Source: Acidobacteriota bacterium (GTDB lineage Bacteria; Acidobacteriota; Blastocatellia; Pyrinomonadales; Pyrinomonadaceae). Taken from it: a stretch of DNA of 64,000 nt. A program made the position numbers and the translations under genes. The stretch spans positions 62,001 to 126,000 of the forward strand of contig JADJWI010000007.1 of NCBI GenBank assembly GCA_016716435.1, given 5' to 3'. Positions 58,082 through 64,000 of the stretch are shown in pieces (positions within the stretch are counted from its first letter, which is position 1; each line of letters begins with the position of its first letter). Under the pieces are notes generated by a model. That model made no database searches, was not told the DNA's origin, and saw only the letters and a program-made list of their open reading frames with translations.

Positions 58082-59398
58082 TTAGTTTCTTCGGCGGGTG
58101 CTAGGCCGAGCTGTCTTCTGCGGAGTGATGTTCTTGTCTGCCTTCAGGGCCTCGATCAGTCCAGTCGCGTCCGCTTTGTAGCGGTGGCCTGCCGGGGCTG
58201 CATCTGCATACTTCTGGAGCAGATTCGCACCTTCCTGAAGTTGAGCATCGTTGCCGTTCAGGTAGCCGGCGTTAACAAGGCTGAGGCCGGCACCGGCCAT
58301 TGCGTCAACGTTATCCGGAGCAGCTTCGAGAACGGCCTTGTAAGCGACGATCGCATTATCGGCATCGCCGGCAACGCGGTAATAGTCAGCCAACATGAGC
58401 CGCGTCTCGACCTTTCGCTTGTCGTCGGTATCTGCTGCTATGTTAGCATCGAGCAAAGCTTTGACCGACTCTGCGGACTCCGGTACGGCCTGTTCCGTCC
58501 GAACCATCAGGCTGATCGCCTCTCGCGAACCGTCAAGCGTTTGCTTCTTGAACTGAGTAACAACGCTCATGTCGGCCGCGGTCGCCGTGGCAGAGAGGTC
58601 CCAGGCCTTCCGGTATGATTCGATCGAATCAGAAAAATCCTGCTTTACCTTTGCCATTGCCGGCAGTTTCTCGGCGGCCGGCTTGTTCGCGTTCTCATTG
58701 AACATCCCAACAGCCCTCTGGCGAAGCGAGAGGGCCTTGTTGTTCAAAAAGAGCGGGGCGCCGCCGACGAATTCGGGGTCGATCTGGTAGCCTTCGTCAA
58801 ACTTCGCGATCGCAACGTCGTAGTTCTTCGCGGCAAACGCTTCGCTTCCTTCTTTCAGGGTCCTTTGGCGAACTTCGTTGCCTTTCTCGGCGCGTGCATT
58901 GGCTTCCTCGATAGCTTTACGTTTCGCTTCGAAATCCGCCTGTTCCTGCTCGAGCTTCTTTCGCTCTTCGTCAGAAAGCCCGGCAGCCGGAACCCCTCCG
59001 GATTGTGAAGCGGCTGCACGAACCTCCTCTTCAGTGAGGATACGGCCATCGCCCGGCTTTACGACAAATTCGACGTTTTCATTACCGGGCGAAATATTTA
59101 CGAGATACGATGGTGCAATACCCGGCCCACCTACAGCAATGATAAGCCTTGCGCCGAAAAGCACTCCGGCGAAAGTGAATTCACCGCGGCGATTTGTCTT
59201 GGCCGAGGGCAGTTTGCCCTTCGAAATATCTGACCGGTAGGCCTCAACCGAGATGTCCGGCGCAGGCACCTTCGTGCCGTCGGGTTGTTCGATAAGAACC
59301 TTGCCGCGTACCGGAGCGGTTTGGCCAAAGGCAGTTAAACCAAGCGAGAGTACGAAGGCCATAACGGCCAGCGAACCAAAAACTTTTCTCTTGAACAT
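58082..59398 (-). CDS. Secreted tetratricopeptide-repeat protein with a carboxypeptidase-regulatory-like N-terminus
   Basis: A 438-residue protein with a signal peptide (VFGSLAVMAFVLSLGLTAFGQ). Residues 28-115 form a transthyretin-like carboxypeptidase regulatory domain (VRGKVLIEQPDGTKVPAPDI and TNRRGEFTFAGVLFGARLIIAVGG). A coiled coil (EERKKLEQEQADFEAKRKAI) leads to several TPR units (GSEAFAAKNYDVAIAKFDEGYQIDP and DADNAIVAYKAVLEAAPDNVDAM). It probably mediates protein assembly outside the inner membrane. The terminator lies 27 bp downstream. Confidence 0.82.
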   Translation of the reverse strand: MFKRKVFGSLAVMAFVLSLGLTAFGQTAPVRGKVLIEQPDGTKVPAPDISVEAYRSDISKGKLPSAKTNRRGEFTFAGVLFGARLIIAVGGPGIAPSYLVNISPGNENVEFVVKPGDGRILTEEEVRAAASQSGGVPAAGLSDEERKKLEQEQADFEAKRKAIEEANARAEKGNEVRQRTLKEGSEAFAAKNYDVAIAKFDEGYQIDPEFVGGAPLFLNNKALSLRQRAVGMFNENANKPAAEKLPAMAKVKQDFSDSIESYRKAWDLSATATAADMSVVTQFKKQTLDGSREAISLMVRTEQAVPESAESVKALLDANIAADTDDKRKVETRLMLADYYRVAGDADNAIVAYKAVLEAAPDNVDAMAGAGLSLVNAGYLNGNDAQLQEGANLLQKYADAAPAGHRYKADATGLIEALKADKNITPQKTARPSTRRRN

Positions 59399-59590
59399 AG
59401 CGATTTCTCCGATCTATAGGTCCTGTTTCCTTCAGGTCGCAGGACTAGGATGCAGAACCCGGGTTTTGGGTTTATATTGGAATAGAGTTTACCCGAATTA
59501 GTCTCAAATTTCGAGAGGGTCGGAGGCTAAAGACCATCAGAAAAACAAAAAGCATGGGCTAACTGGCATCTGGCTTAATGCTCTATCTTT

Positions 59591-60676
59591 ATGACCAGCA
59601 GGATCTTTAATTTCAGTGCCGGGCCGGCCGTAATGCCGGAGCCCGTGCTTGAGCGGGCAAGGGAAGAGCTTTTGTCGCTCGGCGGAGCGGGCATGAGCGT
59701 GATGGAAATGAGCCACCGCTCGCCGGAATTCGAGAGCGTTCTCCATAAGGCGGAAGCGGGAATTCGAGAGCTTTTGGGCCTACCGGCAGATTACCGAGTG
59801 CTCTTCACATACGGCGGTGCGACTATGCAGTTCTCAATGGTGCCGATGAACCTTCTTCGCGGAGGCCATGCCGACTACATAACCACCGGTGCCTGGGGCG
59901 AGAAGGCGATCGCCGAAGCCCGCCGGTTCGGTCCGGTGAATGAGAGCTTTACGACGAAGGGATCGGGGTTTCGATCAGTGCCTTTGGCCGACGAGGTTGC
60001 CTTTTCCGCCGATTCGGCCTTTGTCCATTACACTTCGAACGAAACGATCGACGGCGTTGAATTTCCGTATGATCTCGAAGCAGGCGGCATTCCGGTCGTC
60101 TGCGATGCTTCGTCGAATATTCTTTCGCGGCCGATCGATGTTTCGAAATATGCGTTGATCTACGCCGGGGCGCAAAAGAACATCGGCCCGAGCGGCGTGA
60201 CGGTCGTCATCATCCGCGACGACCTGCTCGAACGCACCCCAGACGGCCTGCCGCAGCTTCTCGATTACCGGAGCTATGCAAAGGCCGACTCGATGCCGAA
60301 CACGCCAAACACGTGGGGCATTTATCTAATCGGGCTGGTGACGGATTGGCTTTCAGAGCAAGGCGGGCTCGCGGCGATGGCCGAGCGAAACCGAGCAAAG
60401 GCGAAACTGCTCTACGAGGCGATAGATGCGAGCGACGGCTTCTACCGAGGACACGCCGAGCGGTCCGCGAGGTCGCTGATGAATGTCACCTTTCGTTTGC
60501 CGAGCGAAGAACTCGAAGAGAGCTTTTGCACCGAGGCGGAACGCTGCGGGATGAGCGGACTCCGCGGCCACCGTTCGGTCGGCGGCATCCGCGCCTCGAT
60601 TTACAACGCATTTCCGCACGAAGGCGTTACGGCATTGGTCGAGTTCATGAGAGAATTCCGTGACACGAACGGCTAG
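59591..60676 (+). CDS. serC: Phosphoserine aminotransferase
   Basis: A 361-residue PLP enzyme. FNFSAGPAVMPEPVL begins the fold; GAQKNIGPSGVTVVIIRDDLL holds the PLP lysine and GGIRASIYNAFP closes the active site. It converts 3-phosphohydroxypyruvate to phosphoserine for serine biosynthesis. Length is normal. The 3' end overlaps selA by 4 bp on the opposite strand. No Shine-Dalgarno sequence is evident. Confidence 0.95.
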   Translation: MTSRIFNFSAGPAVMPEPVLERAREELLSLGGAGMSVMEMSHRSPEFESVLHKAEAGIRELLGLPADYRVLFTYGGATMQFSMVPMNLLRGGHADYITTGAWGEKAIAEARRFGPVNESFTTKGSGFRSVPLADEVAFSADSAFVHYTSNETIDGVEFPYDLEAGGIPVVCDASSNILSRPIDVSKYALIYAGAQKNIGPSGVTVVIIRDDLLERTPDGLPQLLDYRSYAKADSMPNTPNTWGIYLIGLVTDWLSEQGGLAAMAERNRAKAKLLYEAIDASDGFYRGHAERSARSLMNVTFRLPSEELEESFCTEAERCGMSGLRGHRSVGGIRASIYNAFPHEGVTALVEFMREFRDTNG

Positions 60677-62097
60677 GCGAGGCCTACGATGGAATCTATC
60701 ACCAAAGATTCCTGCTCGGGCCGAACGGTCCTTAGGTCGATCAGCAAACGGTCTTCGGCGATGCGGGCGATGACCGGCGGGATTCCAAGCCGGAGCCGAC
60801 GCTCAATATCTTCTGCGGATGTGCCGCGGCCAGTAAGTGCGATCAATGTCGTTTCCGGATGAACGCCGGGAGCGGATCCGCCGCCGATAGCAGACTCTCC
60901 GCGGATCACGTCAACGTCAAACGCGATATCCTTCGGCAACCTATTTTGCAGTGCTTCTGCAGAGTTCGCGGCTCGGGCAGCCAACTCTTCCTCTGACATT
61001 GAGAGCATCCGCAGAACCGGGATCTCGTTAAAATGCGTTCCGCGTTCGTAGGCGAGGAGTGTGGCTTCAAGCGCGGCATAGGTCAGCTTGTCCGGCCGGA
61101 GTGCCCGGTAAAGCGGATGACGGCGGATGGCGTCTATAAGCTCGCGTCGGCCGACGATAAGACCCGACTGCGGCCCGCCGAGAAGCTTGTCACCACTAAA
61201 GGCGACGAGGTCAGCGCCTTCAGTGACCGATCGAGAAATGAGCGGCTCATCGCCGAGCCCGAATTCGCTCAGATCGACCAACGCACCCGAGCCCGCGTCT
61301 TCAAAAAAGACCACGCCCTTCGCCTTTGCGAGGGCGGCCATCTCCTCATTGCCGGGCGTCGAGGTAAAGCCGATGATGCGGTAATTCGAGGGATGAACGC
61401 GGAGCAGCATCGCGGTGTTTTCGTTGACCGCTTTCTCGTAATCCGCGAGCTTTGTCCGATTGGTGGTGCCGACCTCTTTTAAAACACAGCCCGAGCGGGC
61501 AAGGACATCCGGCACGCGAAAATCGCCGCCGATCTCGACCAATTCGCCGCGGGAAATGACCACCTCGCGGCCCGCGGCTAGAGCAGTAAGTGTCAAAAAC
61601 GCTGCCGAAGCGCAGTTGTTGACGATGACGGCGGCCTCGGCTCCGGTCAGCGATGCGATAAGCTCTTCCGCACCGCGTCCGCGCTTGCCGCGTTTGCCGG
61701 TGGCGATGTCGTATTCGAGCGTGCAATAGCCGGCGGCGGTCTCGGCGATCGCCTTTTTTGCGTTTTCCGAAAGCGGTGCCCGGCCGAGGTTTGTGTGAAT
61801 GACGACGCCGGTCGCGTTGATCACGCCCGAAAGCAGCGACCTTGCAAAAGCGTCCTGATGAACTTTGATAAGGCCGAATGCGGCATCGGCAAGTGCGGAT
61901 TTACCGGTCGGTTCCGACGGTGGCGAGCTCAACATCTCGCTCCGCAGTTGATCGACCGCCAGCCGGGCCCATTTCGTCACCCGCACGCTGCCAAACTCGG
62001 CGATCGAATTCGTCAAAATGTCGGACTGAAGCAATTCATCGATCGATGGAAGCTGGCTTAAAGGGTTAGGCGATGGTCGGTTGGCGGCTTCGGGCAT
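60673..62097 (-). CDS. selA: L-seryl-tRNA(Sec) selenium transferase
   Basis: A 474-residue PLP enzyme. VINATGVVIHTNLGRAPLS, NNCASAAFLTL and LVAFSGDKLLGGPQSGLIVG (PLP lysine) are SelA signatures. It turns seryl-tRNA(Sec) into selenocysteinyl-tRNA. selB and the tRNA-Sec gene are not in this window, and no selenoprotein gene is evident here, so the rest of the pathway must be elsewhere. Length is normal. Confidence 0.95.
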   Translation of the reverse strand: MPEAANRPSPNPLSQLPSIDELLQSDILTNSIAEFGSVRVTKWARLAVDQLRSEMLSSPPSEPTGKSALADAAFGLIKVHQDAFARSLLSGVINATGVVIHTNLGRAPLSENAKKAIAETAAGYCTLEYDIATGKRGKRGRGAEELIASLTGAEAAVIVNNCASAAFLTLTALAAGREVVISRGELVEIGGDFRVPDVLARSGCVLKEVGTTNRTKLADYEKAVNENTAMLLRVHPSNYRIIGFTSTPGNEEMAALAKAKGVVFFEDAGSGALVDLSEFGLGDEPLISRSVTEGADLVAFSGDKLLGGPQSGLIVGRRELIDAIRRHPLYRALRPDKLTYAALEATLLAYERGTHFNEIPVLRMLSMSEEELAARAANSAEALQNRLPKDIAFDVDVIRGESAIGGGSAPGVHPETTLIALTGRGTSAEDIERRLRLGIPPVIARIAEDRLLIDLRTVRPEQESLVIDSIVGLA

Positions 62098-62202
62098 AGA
62101 CCATCAATAGCATACGCGGGAAATTTTTGGAAAAGTCCGGCCGATAGTAATTTGCTTTAAAGGGCCCTTTGCCCAAAAGCCCGTCCCTCGCCCCTCATTC
62201 CT

Positions 62203-62529
62203 ATGGTAAACCGACACAAGATCTCGACCTCCATCCGCCAAATGCCGTCCAGGCTTGAAGAGTCCGCAGCCGTCGATCAGGAAATATCCCGCATCGATGA
62301 AGCGATCAGAAAGCTGAAGATCGACTTCGATATCTATTTCAATGGTGCAAGTAAGCGACCGCCGCTCGAGGCCCGGGCTCGGCTTGAGGCAAATCTGAAG
62401 CGGCTCGCGGATAAACGAAACCTCTCCTATGGCCAGCGGTACCAGATGCAAGGCCTTGTTGCGAGGTTTACATCGTATCGCGAGCTCTGGCGGCGAACGC
62501 TCCGTGCAAGGGGCGAGGAACTCATCTAG
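62203..62529 (+). CDS. Small helical protein resembling the MXAN_5187 C-terminal domain
   Basis: A 108-residue, basic, mostly helical protein. IRKLKIDFDIYFNGASKRPP and KRNLSYGQRYQMQGLVARFTSYRELWRRTLR follow the pattern of the MXAN_5187-type C-terminal domain of delta-proteobacteria, a module of unknown role found with FHA or PilZ-like proteins. This assignment is from motif recognition only. A bidirectional terminator lies after the stop. Confidence 0.55.
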   Translation: MVNRHKISTSIRQMPSRLEESAAVDQEISRIDEAIRKLKIDFDIYFNGASKRPPLEARARLEANLKRLADKRNLSYGQRYQMQGLVARFTSYRELWRRTLRARGEELI

Positions 62530-62550
62530 CCTCGACGGAAGTATTAAAAC

Positions 62551-62583
62551 AAAAAGCGGCTGCCAGATCTGGCGGCCGCTTTT
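62551..62583. terminator. Bidirectional intrinsic terminator
   Basis: AAAGCGGCTGCCAGATCTGGC with its complement (stem AAGCGGC/GCCGCTT, inner GCCAGATCTGGC palindrome) has five A before and TTTT after, so it can end transcription from both sides, of the gene at 62203 and of the cold-shock gene. Confidence 0.8.
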
Positions 62584-62638
62584 ACATTATCGCTTTCGAT
62601 CAAAAGCAGGGTGATTGAAAACGGTCAGTTATTCGACT

Positions 62639-62848
62639 TCAGGCGCGGGCCTCAACGTTCTCAGCTTGCGGGCCTTTGGGACCGTTCGTCACCTCGAACT
62701 CAACTTCCTGTCCTTGGATAAGGGTCTTATAGCCGTCGCCAAGTATCGCGCTGTAATGCACGAAAATGTCCTGTTCGCCGGGCTGCTCGATAAAGCCATA
62801 GCCCTTTGCGTTGTTGAACCACTTGACCATTCCTACTGTCTTTGACAT
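62639..62848 (-). CDS. Cold-shock domain protein (CspA family)
   Basis: A 69-residue RNA/DNA-binding protein. KGYGFIEQ is RNP1 and DIFVHYSAI is RNP2. VKWFNNAKGYGFI and GPKGPQAENV are typical. It acts as an RNA chaperone. AGGAGG lies 13 nt before the ATG at 62848, which is long; the GTG just before (62851) would have better spacing. A 7-bp hairpin (62898-62916) lies in its leader. Confidence 0.92.
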   Translation of the reverse strand: MSKTVGMVKWFNNAKGYGFIEQPGEQDIFVHYSAILGDGYKTLIQGQEVEFEVTNGPKGPQAENVEARA

Positions 62849-63188
62849 CACTATTCTGATTCCTCCTACAAACTTCAAAAAATCAAATTCTCTTTGTCTG
62901 CCAAGTGTATTGGCAGATCCACAGGAAAAACCCCTTGATCGGAAAGCGTCGAAGATGAAGCTCGACCGGACTTTGAAAAGGGAGAAACCTCAAAGTTCAA
63001 TCAAATCTTAAATTGCAAGATCTGTTTGGTTAGACTACGCGGGTATAATCTTCGATGAAGGCGAATTTACTTATATTTAACGCCGGTGTCAAGCACTTTC
63101 TCGGGAAAACCGACAAAATTGACGAAAATTGACAGAAAGTTGCCGATAGCCGATGATTACGGTGTCTTTTGCAGGGAAAACTTTTGCG
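62849..63188. other. Intergenic region between divergent cold-shock and kynA genes
   Basis: These 340 bp carry no gene. Visible are the AGGAGG site of the cold-shock gene, the inverted repeat CTGCCAA/TTGGCAG with a 5-base loop (62898-62916), a TATAAT at 63044-63049 that may be the -10 of kynA with only a weak -35, and two near-identical AAAATTGAC blocks (63113-63135) just upstream of kynA. Confidence 0.6.
62898..62916. promoter_or_regulatory. Inverted repeat in the cold-shock gene leader
   Basis: CTGCCAA and TTGGCAG (7 bp each, 5-base loop) form a perfect inverted repeat 50 bp upstream of the cold-shock start. It could be an operator or a leader hairpin. Confidence 0.5.
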
Positions 63189-63983
63189 ATGTCATCAACT
63201 TATGGCGGCAATGCGCCGCTTTCATACAACAAGTATTTGAAGGTGCCGGAGCTCATTCGGCTTCAAGAAACACTTTCCGATCCGGAGAGCCACGACGAGC
63301 TGCTCTTCATAATCATCCATCAGACCTACGAGCTTTGGTTCAAGCAGATACTTCACGAACTCGACGCATGTATCGGATGGATGAACGAGGGCCGGCTCTT
63401 TCGCGCCAATCATTCGCTTCGAGGGGTCAATTCGATCGAGCGGATACTGGTAATGCAGATCCACATTCTCGAATCGATGGCGCCGATCGGCTTTCTCGAG
63501 TTTCGCGACAAGCTGAATCCGGCGAGCGGGTTTCAATCAATGCAGTTTCGCGAGCTCGAGTTTTCGTCCGGAGCAAAGGACGAGAAGATACTCGAATCAT
63601 TTCGCGAGGATGAATTTGCGTACACGCGTTTGAAAGCGAGGTTCGATTCGCCGTCGCTCGCCGATGCCTTCTGGGCGCTCGTTGGACGCAGCGGCCTCGC
63701 GGCTGGAAGCTATGAGGAACGCATGGATTCGACCGTCAAGATGCTGGCGAAACCCGAAGCTTACGCCGAGCTTTACAACATGCAGGACCTTTTGATCGAG
63801 CATGACGAACTGATAATCGCCTGGCGTTACAATCACATCCAAATGGTCGAGCGGATGCTCGGAATGAAACGCGGGACCGGCGGCTCAGAAGGCGTTGGCT
63901 ACCTGACGACGACACTCAAAAAGAAATTCTTTCCCGAACTCTGGGAAGCGCGGACGCATCTTACAGTGAACGATGTTAGTTAG
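63189..63983 (+). CDS. kynA: Tryptophan 2,3-dioxygenase
   Basis: A 264-residue heme enzyme. ESHDELLFIIIHQTYELWFKQ contains the distal histidine; MQFRELEFSSG has the substrate-binding arginine, and YNHIQMVERMLGMKRGTGG carries the proximal heme histidine and the conserved GTGG. It opens the indole ring of tryptophan to N-formylkynurenine. The ATG at 63189 matches the family's start better than one at 63153, which would add 12 residues; GGGAAAA lies upstream of 63189. A heptamer array begins at its stop codon. Confidence 0.93.
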   Translation: MSSTYGGNAPLSYNKYLKVPELIRLQETLSDPESHDELLFIIIHQTYELWFKQILHELDACIGWMNEGRLFRANHSLRGVNSIERILVMQIHILESMAPIGFLEFRDKLNPASGFQSMQFRELEFSSGAKDEKILESFREDEFAYTRLKARFDSPSLADAFWALVGRSGLAAGSYEERMDSTVKMLAKPEAYAELYNMQDLLIEHDELIIAWRYNHIQMVERMLGMKRGTGGSEGVGYLTTTLKKKFFPELWEARTHLTVNDVS

Positions 63984-64000
63984 TGATGAGTGATGCGTGA
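63979..64000. repeat. Start of a further heptamer array, cut by window edge
   Basis: GTTAGTTAGTGATGAGTGATG contains heptamer-like units AGTGATG twice, continuing to the window end. It overlaps the kynA stop codon and resembles the other arrays at gene ends. Confidence 0.55.

Overview
The window is a 64 kb chromosomal segment of a moderately GC-rich Gram-negative bacterium. Three secreted von Willebrand A proteins of the type common in Acidobacteriota, an ADP-heptose epimerase (so probably LPS), TatA, and many short secreted proteins without known function suggest Acidobacteriota, most likely a Blastocatellia/Pyrinomonadaceae-like lineage. This is inferred from gene content only. No prophage, insertion sequence with transposase, CRISPR array or rRNA operon is visible; the segment is mostly housekeeping with scattered accessory genes.

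Layout. 1-4.3 kb: the start of an SLC13-type permease, a small membrane protein, a complete VapBC module with a palindromic operator, a YdjM-like membrane hydrolase and a large HAF-repeat secreted protein. 4.5-9 kb: a deoxyhypusine-synthase-like enzyme, an orphan antitoxin, a flavin monooxygenase and a coupled SDR. 9-18.8 kb: hldD, ribF, an ABC1/UbiB kinase, a second VapBC, a Ni/Co permease, an SDR, a methyltransferase, tatA and a proline iminopeptidase. 18.9-28.5 kb: asnB, a membrane glycosyltransferase, a glycosylasparaginase, HIT, a second orphan antitoxin, two methyltransferases, a zincin-like protein and thyA. 28.5-46.5 kb: OmpA-like and VWA surface proteins, lipocalin, trxB, PilZ, a crotonase, tRNA-Ala(GGC), phosphohexomutase, glutamate dehydrogenase, DedA and lepA. 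46.6-64 kb: YtxH/DUF948 envelope proteins, an MBL-fold protein, cstA, a TerC-family protein behind a yybP-ykoY (manganese) riboswitch, RNase D-like, YceH, a beta-helix protein, a 29-residue-repeat protein, serC, selA, a cold-shock protein and tryptophan 2,3-dioxygenase.

The most unusual signal is not a gene. Several families of short repeats sit between genes and also in frame inside genes: a 25-bp palindromic element in asnB and in a methyltransferase; a doubled 30-bp unit in hldD; a purine-rich octamer array in the monooxygenase gene and in an intergenic gap; a 30-bp element that supplies the stop codon of one gene and ten residues of another; and degenerate heptamer arrays at gene borders, one filling the whole gap upstream of thyA. 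The coding insertions fall where these protein families normally have short loops, which resembles the palindromic elements known inside Rickettsia genes. A second pattern is promoter placement: several genes, including three antitoxin genes, have a TANNNT -10 box 6-8 nt before the start codon and no Shine-Dalgarno sequence, as expected for leaderless mRNAs.
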